From the NCBI GenBank assembly GCA_013365325.1, contig JABVXV010000104.1, positions 64,152-128,151 of the forward strand: a stretch of 64,000 nucleotides of DNA, in the 5' to 3' direction. The DNA is from Dipetalonema caudispina (lineage: Eukaryota; Nematoda; Chromadorea; Rhabditida; Onchocercidae). Position numbers and translations under genes: made by a program. A model generated the notes under the pieces. The model did no database searches. It saw only the letters and a program-made list of their open reading frames with translations, and was not told where the DNA came from. Shown one piece after another: positions 1 to 18,900 of this stretch (the stretch's first letter is position 1; each line of letters begins with the position of its first letter).

Positions 1-1643
1 TCCTTGACAAGTTCCAGCACATGTTTTACGGGCTCTAATTGTCCATTTTTCCCGATTTGTCCTGGAGTTATCAGTCCTTGATTCATCAGCTTATTAATAT
101 CATTCATCAAGCGATGTACTTCGTACTCTTTTTGCTCCTCGGTCATCCCAGGAAATGGATTCTCTCCCGCAGGTTCAATGCAACCAGTTACTGGATTTAC
201 TTGTGTTTCAATTGCTTTATAATCTTCTGTTTCTGAAGCTTCGCTATCCGATTGATGTTTCGGGGCATTCAAAGCATTCAGGATGCCACGATTAGCCAAC
301 AAACCAGCCGCATGTCCGAAACCACAGTATTTGATAAAACGATTAACACTTTTCTTACATAAAATGAAAATGAACTCAGCTGCCAAATCTTGAGTGTTCG
401 AAATGCTCATCATTAAGCGAATCATACGATTACGTAATTCAGCACCGTCATCCGGTCGTCGTTCAACATCGGTAGCATGAAGAGGTGGAATAACCAGCAA
501 ACGTAAATAACGTCGTGCCTCTTTCACTTGAGAACTAAGACGTATCAAAACAGTTAAAAAGGTACCGAGGAGCTCGTTTCTTTCATTATTTTCTGCTTCC
601 AATCGTCGTTCTAGCGCATGAAGTACCGCACTGGCAAAAGTCATGTCGCGTCCGTCATGAATTATTACATTTGCCTCTTTCTGCTCTATATGCTCCAACT
701 TTGGTGTTAGCCATTCGAGGGTTAATGGCAATACTGCAATTACATCTATCGCGGACTGCTCAAGAGATGGGTCAATGCTTTCTAAGGTGACAATTTTTGC
801 GCATAATAACATGCACTGCTTTGCATTTGACTCCACCGAATCATCCCATGAATAGCAGAATATATTAAATAAAACTTTTAACGCCCAATTCGTATGCTCT
901 GCAAAACTTCTCCACTGAGAATTTTGTTTCAACCGTTCTGGAAAGTGTAAACTTTGTTCCAATACTTTCAGGAAAACTTCACACCCATTTTTCAACCATT
1001 GCTGTTGCAAATCTTTAGATTGTGCGCTTGCAACAAATGCAATACGGAGGTCGTAAAAAGCAACCAAATCTATTTGATCAATATTCAGAATATTCACAGG
1101 AAATTCAGGAATTTTTGATTTTACAGAGATGGCAATATCTTGGACAGTAGGCAGGATGTCATCAGTGTCTCGTTGCCTACAGGAATTTCTTGGAATCTCG
1201 CTCAGCAATCTAATTCGATTAAGCAGCAGATTTGAAGCAATGTCATTAAACTCATCCCTTGCAAGGTTACTGTTGAAGAGTATGTTAATGAGACACATTT
1301 CAGCCTGGATGAATGATTCCCAATTAAATCCAAAGGACTGTTCAGCCAACAGGCCGGTGCCAAGTACATCCTGTACCAAGCTGGAAGATAGCAACAGATC
1401 CAAATTTTGCCTGTCGCGCGCTAAAATCCGCAAGAAGCGAAGGATTTGTTGACGAATTGCTGACGATTCTTGAAAACGATCACGGAAAATGACCTGTATC
1501 CGACGCCTACTATCAACATCAACATGGCCAAATGTATGGCACTTTTCAAAATCATCATTAATTTGTTTCAGACTCTTAACGAAATCATCAGTTGATAAAT
1601 CTTGCCATTGCACCAGATCGTCTTCAGATATACCTTCGGTCAT
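1..1643 (-). CDS. ric-8: RIC-8 / synembryn, G-alpha chaperone and exchange factor (3' end cut by window edge)
   Basis: RIC-8 is a cytosolic armadillo-like protein that folds nascent G-protein alpha subunits and promotes their nucleotide exchange; in nematodes it acts in synaptic transmission and spindle positioning. The minus frame is open from the ATG at 1643 to the window edge (547 codons). An in-frame stop lies about 55 bases upstream of this ATG and no other ATG lies between. Recognition rests on helical repeats throughout and on the family's C-terminal signature: an N-P-V-T-G segment followed by PGMTEEQKEYE, with an acidic serine/glutamate stretch before it. Family members are about 530-570 aa, so only a short tail is missing. 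The frame has no intron, unlike every other long gene here. Identity is confident; the missing C-terminus cannot be judged. Confidence 0.9.
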   Translation of the reverse strand, partial: MTEGISEDDLVQWQDLSTDDFVKSLKQINDDFEKCHTFGHVDVDSRRRIQVIFRDRFQESSAIRQQILRFLRILARDRQNLDLLLSSSLVQDVLGTGLLAEQSFGFNWESFIQAEMCLINILFNSNLARDEFNDIASNLLLNRIRLLSEIPRNSCRQRDTDDILPTVQDIAISVKSKIPEFPVNILNIDQIDLVAFYDLRIAFVASAQSKDLQQQWLKNGCEVFLKVLEQSLHFPERLKQNSQWRSFAEHTNWALKVLFNIFCYSWDDSVESNAKQCMLLCAKIVTLESIDPSLEQSAIDVIAVLPLTLEWLTPKLEHIEQKEANVIIHDGRDMTFASAVLHALERRLEAENNERNELLGTFLTVLIRLSSQVKEARRYLRLLVIPPLHATDVERRPDDGAELRNRMIRLMMSISNTQDLAAEFIFILCKKSVNRFIKYCGFGHAAGLLANRGILNALNAPKHQSDSEASETEDYKAIETQVNPVTGCIEPAGENPFPGMTEEQKEYEVHRLMNDINKLMNQGLITPGQIGKNGQLEPVKHVLELVK

Positions 1644-3854
1644 AATCAATAATATTAAATTGGAGAATGCCAAGGATATGCGCCTGCGTAATACTGATCA
1701 ATCTTCCAATGTCATAAATATATGATTGCCAATGAACCTGTTAATTCAATTAAACACAGATTTCATCCAATACTGAATCGTCACAAACAAGACAAGCAAT
1801 AAGGAAAAAATAAACGGACCAGGGAAGAGTGACTTTCGAGTTTTACGAAAGACAACCAACTTTCAAAGGAAATCAATGAAGCGGGTTATCTTACACGATT
1901 AATAAAGTATAAGCGAAAATGCTGATTCTAGCTTATGACCAGTTAGTACTTTGCAATACCTTACGACTAAAGTCATTCTCTACTTCTCATTGGTTCCATC
2001 CATCACTTCTACGTCCCCACTTTCCATGTTCTTGAAGTATTTCCAAATTATTTGTTCAAAAGAATAGCAATTTCAACTTCGAGAAGAACGCGAATCGAAT
2101 AGGGGAAGTGTTACGACAAACTAAACACCCGGGAAAACTGAGAGTTCCTAGAAAACTAACAACCAGTATCCCCGAAGACCACATGCGCCTCCTTACTATA
2201 CCTGTCAACAACCTGGGGTGCGGGTTCAGTGACATGTTGCGAAAACCCAAAATGCAAATATATCTAATTAGTTTAATGGGATAGATTTCTTCTCCCTCTT
2301 TTTCTCTCGTACTATTTTGCATTTGCTATTTTTTGTTGTACAACTAATTATTTCTTAATGTTATGATATAAGGGATATGAAGTATGTTTAAATTATCATC
2401 TTAAATGACGAGAAATTTTGGTGATATTTGTTCGTATCATATCAAATGTAACATTTTGTTCTCTCCAATAATTCTTCTTGTTGCTATACACCTCAACCGG
2501 TTATACACTGTCTTTAATATGCTTACTTCAGGGTTAATTTGTGCGACAATCGTTCGCTGTTAAACAATGGCAATTTTCCGGCGATTAATACGGTATGTAA
2601 ATACGGTTTTGCTTGCTTTATTCATCGTGTCATTTTTGAGATTGAATATTTCGGGAGCAGGAATAGCTGAGTAGATAAAGCATGTACCATTTGATTGCAT
2701 ATTGAACAGTTCGATTCTCATTCATTACTGGTGATCAGGAAAGCATTTTGAGATGAGATACGGTGATTTAATGTATGTACTATTCCACTTTATAAATTTA
2801 ATAATTTGATGAAAATTCTGTGTGCAAATTTTGGCGAAGTTCTTCATCATGAGATTAATTGATGAGAAGTTGTTACCTGTGCATCTCTTCTGCATCCACA
2901 TTGATTGACGGCTATTTATTTTATATGTGAGTAATTTCAAGTTTTAGTTTCCATTTTTCTTTTAATATAGCATGTGACATTTTAAAGTTCTACTTATTTT
3001 TGAGAAAAAATTCTAAGAAAATTAAGAAACTTTCTTTTATAATAAATTTCAGTTTATGCTGACGATGTAGAACTCTAGCATTGATGCGGCAGAAGTGAGG
3101 TATTGTTACCGAAAGTTCTATCCCTGCAAATGTCTGTATTTCTCCTAATTATGTCGGACATTTGAAAACTCGTTTTAACCAGATTTTCATTGTTATGTAT
3201 TAGCAAAAGCGGCGGGTTCAACATTCTATTAAGCAAACGTCTATGCTTCCTTAGAAAATACAAAAATTCCTTTCTTACTTAAACTGTAGTCGAAAATTTG
3301 AGATACTTAAAAACATTAAGAAGAGTTAATGTGTTATTACTATACAATTATTAATGATTAACGTGTTACATGTTCTAAATATAGTCTTACTTTCTTCAGA
3401 AAAAGTTATGGTTAATTTGACGGAATTTTTTTCCGTCACTTTTTATATTCCTTAATTTCGCGAAACTACAGTGTTAGGATGATTTAACAAAGTATAATTA
3501 TTAAAGATCATTCAAACTGTTGATTTCCGGGCATGAGTAGTATATAAAACAGTATTTAAAATAATTCAGCTAATCTGTACTTCTGGAACGAATTTGAATG
3601 AGCTTCTCACCGTTCATACTCAAGCATCTTTTGGAAGTTTTAAACCAATTTTTTACAATGTTTTTAACATTAAAGAAATCTCTTAGAAATTTCCTCGCCA
3701 ATCTTTGTACTGTATTTTATGAGTATGGAACTCACATAGACAACAAATTTGAAATTAAATGAGTGAAATTCCTGTAATTTTCACCTGTTTTCATAACATT
3801 TTATCATTCTTCTGTTAGTTTTAATTAATAAATTGCTATTTCAATTATTTGCAG
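1644..3854. other. Non-coding stretch upstream of ric-8
   Basis: This region lies upstream of the ric-8 start and should hold its promoter. A CAG near 1690 could be a trans-splice acceptor. Short ORFs on both strands look like chance frames. A tRNA-like string near 2650-2710 fails to fold. I see no repeats of note. Confidence 0.5.
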
Positions 3855-4264
3855 GACTGGAGTAAAAGTTGGTGTAGTGGTTGCAGTACTAAAAGTTTCT
3901 TATCATCTTGATATTTGGTCTTTAGACTCGGATCAAGGAGCCCAGAAACTTACAATCCTAAAAGAAACCGTCGTTCCAGGGACCATTGTTTTCCCGAAAG
4001 AGGTTTTACTTGTTAACATCGAATTGTTTTCCGATTGTATCATTATTTTTATGTAACGAAATAGAATGATACGTTAGATATAATGACATAATTATAGACA
4101 TACTTATTTTTTGATAGCTTTTTTTCTTGTTAAAATTCTGTTTTTTGCTCTTTTTTTTTCTTTTTCAGATGCTACCATGGGTGGAGAACTGTTCATGGTT
4201 CAGTACGAAATGGAATGATACATTAGATAGAGCATTTTCTTTAATTAGATGGCCTGCTTCCTGA
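3855..4264 (+). pseudogene. eIF4E2 (4EHP/IFE-4)-like C-terminal half, isolated; probable relic
   Basis: Two exon-like blocks join in frame: 3855-4002 (after TTATTTGCAG, before GTTTTACTT) and 4169-4264 (after a long T/C tract and CAG, ending in TGA). The first reads GVVVAVLKVSYHLDIWSLDS, then DQ. In 4EHP proteins the same region has GVVV, ten residues, I-W and then S-D-Q at nearly the same spacing; this is part of the cap-binding fold. The second block carries a Trp-rich end that may match the 4EHP tail. No N-terminal half with the cap-stacking tryptophans is visible upstream. It could be a broken copy, a very divergent gene whose 5' exons I missed, or a chance match. Confidence 0.35.
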
Positions 4265-6149
4265 ATTTATTTCTCCTTTAGAAGCAACTCTATAAGGTAA
4301 CCTTGGATTTGCTATTTGAGTTGAACGAGATACTGACATAGGTTTTATTTAGCTGCAAGAGCAGATGTCAAATTCCATTGTGCATATTATTCAAGCTTTT
4401 GTGATAATTTTATGTTTGTCAGCACTATTTCACGTAGCACTGTACATATTTCTGTAACGTATAATAATTTCCAAGTTTGTAGTGCTTTTAGCATTCATTC
4501 GTTTGAACGCAATAGTAAAGACTGGAAATTGCCGGTAGTTGACAAAACCACTTCTGTAAGTTCTCATTTCATTCACTGAACCTACAATCATTATACAGTT
4601 AAATCACACAGAGCACTATCGTTTAAGTCATAAATGAATTATCGGATAAATAACAGGAGAGGGCGATGTCACATCGAATGAATTCGTTTAATTTCGTAGT
4701 TGCAATTACATGAAAAATGTGGTATAACAACTTGGAAAGTTATTCAATGCTTAGAACATTTTTTTTCGGGTATCTGCCATAGTCATCTAATTGCCCTACT
4801 TCTAGTGTTTTGAGAATTATGCTTCTTAAAAAACTTTGCTTACAGGGATAGGTCGGATGGTGGGACTTCACTCTAATATTATTATCTCTGCCGTATTTCT
4901 GACTGGTAGTGATCATTGCTCAATCTCTATCCCTCATTTCTTTCGCAAGAAGATACATTAAATCTCAAAACTGTTTTATCCATATTTTAATCAGTCTGGT
5001 TATTTTTTGCTTGTCTCGCTAGATTGTTGACGGATACATATTTGAATCTCCTGCCTAGGTGATAAATATCCGCGTTGGAGTTTTGGTCTCTTGCTCATGC
5101 CAGAGATATCATTTAAACATCCATGTCGGACTTGTATATATATACAAGCAGAATTTCTCATGCATTAACAACAACTCAGTCTCTTCGCTCCAGAAATGCT
5201 TATGATGCCGACACAGACAATTATTTTCCTCAGAGAAAGCTGTTTTACCAGCAAAACAAAATGACTAAATAGAAAAACTGGGCCCTCCAGAAGATCAATT
5301 GTTAAGAATTTCAAATGATTATCGAAGACTGAACAATCATTTTCTCCGAAAGATTAATACGTTGCGCGGAAGCAATACATACTCAAAGATGGAGCTTAAT
5401 GTAATTTGCTAAAATGGTTTCAATGAAATATATTTGCTTCCACATAACTACGAATGCAAACTGTTTAAAAAAGCTCGCAATTATCTTGCATAACTTAAAC
5501 GCTCTATTTCAAGCTGATTTCGTTTTTTGATACTTTTTTTGTCCAGCAATGCCTGCATTCATCTCTGCACTTAACCTCACCTCATCTCTGCACTCAACCA
5601 ACCACATAACAGAGCTTAATGATGTTTTGGACGCCCATAATACCGAATAAAGGTAAAATTCTTTGCGGAACTACCAACTTTTCATTTTCTGTGCTTTATG
5701 ACATAATCTTATTTAAAAATTTTCTATACGACGCCATATAAACAATATATATATATATATATATCAAAACAGTACAACAAACGATAGTGTGAATTCCGAG
5801 CTGCCTAAAGGGCTGAATTCATGAAGAGATTCTATTTTTCCATGGAAAAATAAAATGGATCAAATGCGACTATGCGACTACAAACTTTAATGAATAATGT
5901 AAGAAAAAAAAAAAACAATTCAAACTAAAATACGAAGAAAGAAAAGTATATTTCAGAGGGCAGCAGCATTCCTCATACTAGAAACAGGAGAGTTCATCGT
6001 TTAATGCTATCATATTTAATCACTAATATATCTTCTGTCACAGTGAAGTGTAAGTTTCAAAGTGGGAGACACACTGGAAACGGTAGATAGTATTTACACA
6101 GTTCACATGTTCGCCATCCTTCTAGTGATGCAATTAACTCAATTTGTTC
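4265..6149. other. Non-coding stretch, includes 3' region of swsn-4
   Basis: No convincing exons on either strand. The part near 5950-6149 is expected to be the 3' UTR of the minus-strand swsn-4 gene; an ATTAAA-type poly(A) hexamer appears on the minus strand near 6015. Confidence 0.45.
5745..5764. repeat. (AT)10 microsatellite
   Basis: Perfect dinucleotide run in the non-coding region downstream of swsn-4. Confidence 0.9.
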
Positions 6150-13474
<7,325 letters not shown>

Positions 13475-13481
13475 TTTAGCT
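13475..13481 (-). other. Probable trans-splice acceptor of swsn-4
   Basis: On the minus strand TATTTTACAG lies five bases before the ATG. Such an acceptor with no upstream donor exon is typical of spliced-leader addition in nematodes. The frame is open upstream of the ATG, so without this site the start would be ambiguous. Confidence 0.55.
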
Positions 13482-15934
13482 GTAAAATAATGAATTATAA
13501 TAACTTCTCTGTTGTATGTGCGTGAAATACGCAATCCATCCCACTTCCAACCGGACGCCTTCATATCCATACTTTCCTGTTATGAAGTCCCTTCCATAGT
13601 GAACGATATATGGATTCACTGATGTGCATATCGCAGAATAATTTTCCTTATAGGCAAGATTACATACCACAGAAGTCGTTATTAACAAAATATAAATTGC
13701 AAAAATTAACATCTCATGAAATAAATAACAGTTCAATTACATATCAGTAACAATTTTATGTATGTCACATCAATATTAGCAACACATTTAGAGTTCCAAC
13801 AATAGAAAAGAGCAATGAAAAAGATATGATGGGAGTTGTCAACTGAAATTTTCATAAAATACAAGTTTTTTGACATTAAAAAATCAATGTACTTCCACCT
13901 TCTTCACTATCCTACAGTCCGAAATAAATCAATGTCTGAGTGTAAGCATATGTATGTATGAGCATGATTGTATATATATGTGCATTATGCCTGAACTCCC
14001 ACCATACCCATATAATACTCGAGAAAATAGCTAAAAAGTATTTCTACTATCGCAGCCAATAGCGTCCTACTATCTCTACTTAGAGAAAGCATCTCATCAA
14101 AAAATGTATGAAAACGTTTCCACAATGCAAATAACACTGTTAACATTCAGTAGTAAAAGAAAATCGATCCCGAAAACATATCATTCGCCTATCGCATAAC
14201 TAATACTCTTCTTGACGTGTACCAACATTCCACCTCACGTACGTATCCCCAGTCACTTTCTTACTGCCTCCTTCCTCCATCTCCTTCTCATATATCGATC
14301 ACTCCACATTTTACATCAGCGACCAAAAATCTACAAGTGAAAACTTGACGTCTCAATGCGGGTATAGACGATATTTGTTCAGCTGGCATGTATGTGTACG
14401 TTTGAACTTTGAACTGCTTGAGAAGAGATATCAGAATTGCCCGTAATTATTCACAATTACCCACGCCGCAATACGTTGGTTCACGCCATGATATGTTTCT
14501 TTCTTCCAATCACAGCTGCAATTGCTAAACATGAATGTTCATACGTTATTTATATATATAACATGTTACAATTTATTCACTTTTTATCATTTTTAATTCC
14601 TTTTAAAAATACATTACTAATATTTTTTAAGTCCAGAAATATCCGACCGAACTTAACCTATCACTCAAAGAGAGACACAATAGCAAATATGAACTTTTTG
14701 CACCTTGCTTCCTCCGGTTTGATTCACAACCGGAACTGACGGTACACAGTTCGAGATAGAATTGCTCTTTTTTGATGTCGGGCGAATTAATTTTTAATTT
14801 ACATATGATTGATTTACTCGTAATTTCATTAAAGTGATCAAAATGGTCCTGGAAAATATCCTTGCATAAAAGTAGGAAGGATACCTTTGAAACATACAGA
14901 TGTGAATGCATCGAATCATTTCCCACTGTAGTATATTCCGTTAAGTTAAATAAGTATATCCACTTCGATAAATATTTTCTAGCAAACTGTGAGAATTGAT
15001 GTTGTGGCAGAAATTACAGCAGGATACTGTATCTGCTGTATTTGATATAGGTAATATCTTGGATAATGAAAGAAGTGTAGAGATGGAAATGTTTTTATTG
15101 GTTAAGAATATTGCGTTACGTCAATGATTAGTTTCATAGCTAATCGGTAATCAGGAATATTAAAATTTCGAAACAAAAAATCACTGCCTCGAATGGTTTT
15201 ATTTCAAGACTTTGTTTTCCATTTAACTTTTCAATTTAGTATTGCTTCAGCATATATGTATCATTTCTCTACTTGCTACAGGCTTACAAGTTTTATCAGA
15301 AACTTGTAATTAACCTTTGAATGACAAATTAAAACTTCAATGTGTTTCACTTTTGTATTTTGTATGCAAAAGATTAACTTTAAAATCAGTATCTTGAATT
15401 TTTTTAATCTATACTTTGTTCAGTCCTCGCTGCAACACCGCAGCATATTCGATATCCTCTTAAAAATTTATTTCGTTTTAATTCTGCTATGAAATTCTTT
15501 TTGCAAAATACATCATTCGCTGTTGTTGCTTCATAAAAAAAAACGTATCCAGAAACGTACATCAAATTCTAATAACACTGAGAATCTCAAAATAGAGCAT
15601 TCTGAATAAACGATGGTGAGAATCACGTACGATTGCATTAATTGATAAAGAAAAACATGATTTTATTTAATACATACAAAAGACATCCAAAATACAATAG
15701 CGGATTGAAATGAAATGAATCAGAATTGCAAGGAATAAAGAATTGACACAATGAATTAAAAATAAGAATTTATTATGAAATGAAGTCACCGCAGTAATAT
15801 TCGTAAGAAAGGGATCCAGGAAACTGTATTTCACAAAAAATATCCGGTAAAAAGAAATTAAGAAAGAATTTCGTCTAGAAATTGCGGAGTATAAAAAGAT
15901 AAACAAGTTAATATATTTTAACATTGAGTAATTA
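13482..15934. other. Intergenic stretch between swsn-4 and the BPI gene
   Basis: This holds the upstream region of swsn-4 and the 3' flank of the BPI-type gene. I found no exon pairs with splice support and no RNA genes. Confidence 0.5.
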
Positions 15935-18900
15935 TTACACTGAAATCGGCATTTGTTGATAAAAATTTCGCTCAATATCAAACTTCGTTTGCAACAAGAT
16001 GGCTTTATCTATTAGACTGATCGATGTATTAGACAATCGTGATGTCGTTGATTCATTTAAATTTATACCTTCTTTAAGCATTCCATTCATCATTTTCATC
16101 ACAGCACCTTTTGCTGCTACCTTGAAACCGTTTAGTGATTGTACCGAAAGACCGAAAAAATCGATATGTCCATGAAACTGCAGTGTCTTTATTTTTATTT
16201 CTCCTAAAACAATGTCATAATTTATCCTCAGACAAAATTGGTTGAAAGTATAGAAACGCTTAAATATAAACGCGATATGTTCACTGTCCACGTGATACGT
16301 CAAGCAGAATCATTTCAACTTTCTTGTTGTAAAATTATTCTGTAATGCTAAGTGATTGTCGGACAACTTAATGATGTTTTAATTAGTGTTATATCAAATA
16401 TAATGAAGGCTGAAATTCCTGAAGAAAAGCTTACAATCCGAGCCAACAATCGAAGAATTTAATTCATATAGCCTCGACCTCAACCAACAAAAATGTATTT
16501 TTCATCTTATTTAAAACTTTTGTATTTACCACAATATCAATTAGTTGACATTTCCAAATTCGAAGGAGTATATAGATTGGATGTCATAAGGAACAATTCC
16601 GACAAACTATGAAATTGGAGTATATGTTGTAAAACAACTTTGTAATTAATTTTACTTCGATTACATTGAAACTAACCAGCAATTCGGCGAGGTAAACTTA
16701 TAACACTGCACTGTATCGTCGTACTGAACGGTATTACACCAATTTCTTCGGTTGTCCCTTCAACGAAAAATGTTGCCCGTCCTTCGAGCATTACAATAGC
16801 GGCACCTGATTTATGGGAAACTTGCAATTTAAATTCGAAAATTTCCTATATTTAGCAAAGAAAATCGAAAATTTTCAAACATTGTCAACAGCATCAACAA
16901 AAACGAAATTTTGCTTATCCTTGAAAACCATAACGTAGTCAAACCTGTCGAAATGATAACTGCAGGAGGTTCAGTTGTATGTAGAATAATTTCAAGTTGT
17001 TTATTTGGGTATATTTCGGCAACTTCCGGAATAATATCCGATAAGCAAACTTCATCCATCCCACATGATGTACGCATTAATTTACCAAGCACAGGTGTTG
17101 CTGAGCTCACACTGAAAACCAACGCACCAATGCTGAAAATGGAAAATACAAAATTTATTAGTACATGAAGTATATAAATATAAAATTTAATAATTTTTCC
17201 TTTATTTACCGCAAGAAATGCTTATTTACACAGCCAAGAGATCAGTTATGCTTCTAAAATGATCACTTAGTTACTAAAAAATGCCTATCATCAAGCGTAA
17301 TTCGATAACAGTAAATCGATATCATAGCTTATTGCGCAGCTTAAACCAATCTTACGAAATCTAAACATGCTAATTTTTCATTATAAAAATAATGTTTGGT
17401 TTTAGATAAAATACCGAACAATAAACAATTGGAATTGTAATTAGAATTGTAGTTATTATTTAAAAATATTATTCGATGAAATTTAGTTTGGATATTTCAA
17501 TGAGGTATGGATTTGACAAATTTTTTTGTCACGCTTAAGCATGGCGAACATGTGCATATCTCAGAAGTTATAGGAAAACCAAGAAGACATTAGACCCTCA
17601 AGCTTAATTCCTTACATCTGTAAGTAATTAGACTAATTACAAATGTAAGGAAAGTTAAGCAGTTGCAACTCGCACTATACAACTTAGCTTTCTCGTGTAA
17701 CCAAGAAGGGCAATGACGCAACAATTCTGGCAATTCATTGATGGATATGTCGTAGTAATGATACATTCGAATGGAATGATTCACACCGTTCATTTTGATC
17801 GAATCCTTACATATGTGCTTTAAGGAGAAGTGTATTGATAGTGTATTCTGATATCAACAAATCTACAGCATCTCCATTTATTAGTTCAGTAAATCGTAAT
17901 CTTTCCGGTCGTTGATAAGGATTCTGGAACAGTTATTTCTTCGAATACGTATAAACGAAAATTGAAAACCATCAGGAAACTTTAAATGCTTAACGGAAAA
18001 TTCAACTTGAAAGTAATAATACTGACCTAAATAATATCTCTCAATGCACCGCTTATTATTTATATTATTATATCTTTAAAAATACGGTAAAGTAAATATG
18101 CTGGAATTTTTAAATGGTAGAGGTGACGAAACTTTTGAGAAGAATGCCTAAACCGGAAGAATTATGGACGCAGAAATATATAAGCCTATAAATACATTTA
18201 TAACTTGTCAGAGATAGGAAAAAGGATATAGATGAATGAATAAAACGAACTTTAGTTTGATCATATCCTCTGATAAATACATCACCATCTAAACCGGTAA
18301 AAAATCTGCCGTATGTTGAGCTGGTGTCTAGAATATTTAGCGAAAGAATTAACAGAGTCAGCTTCTTCCGCGATATTTCCACACTATTATTCTATAAATA
18401 GATCATTCTATAAGTAAAAATTATTGAAAGCATTTAAGAAAAAAATAGAGTATATTAAGAATTTTGAGAAAAATATAATTAAAGAAAAAAGAAAACTAAC
18501 AATGCTAGATGAAACTTCTTTCGATTTCTGATGTACTACAATTGCTGCAGAAGCAGATGATGAATTTAGAATTTCTGGCTCCATCTTATCCTCGTAGGGG
18601 AATCTACTCGATCTATTCAACTGTGATTCGTGTAACATATCCCTTCCAGAAGTTGTTTGTATTTTAAATTGCATTGGGACTGCAAATATGATTTATATTG
18701 AGTAGAGCATTCAATCACATGGCGCTAATGGAGAAAATTGACAGTTATTTATATTTAAATATTGAGGGAAGGAGAAGAATAAATTTAAATTTGCCATAAG
18801 TCAAGAAAGGATAACCTTTTTTTGGGATAAAAAGGCTTACCCTGTAGATGATTTGGTTCGAATTCCAGTGCCCTTTTCATCTTTTGGCCACTTATATTAT

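Noticed and set aside
2641..2720. tRNA-like string with A-box-like TAGCTGAGTAGA and B-box-like GTTCGATTC
   Set aside because: D, anticodon and T stems do not pair properly, and no acceptor stem closes; at most an old tRNA relic or chance.
13476..13736. N-terminal extension of swsn-4 or a separate signal-peptide ORF
   Set aside because: A clean TTTTACAG acceptor sits five bases before the family-like start, and the upstream sequence resembles neither SWI/SNF nor a spliced exon.
17590..17793. Minus ORF inside the BPI gene
   Set aside because: It lies in intron 9: the exons at 17811 and 17132 join directly in phase and match the BPI fold; no usable acceptor in the right phase exists in this ORF.
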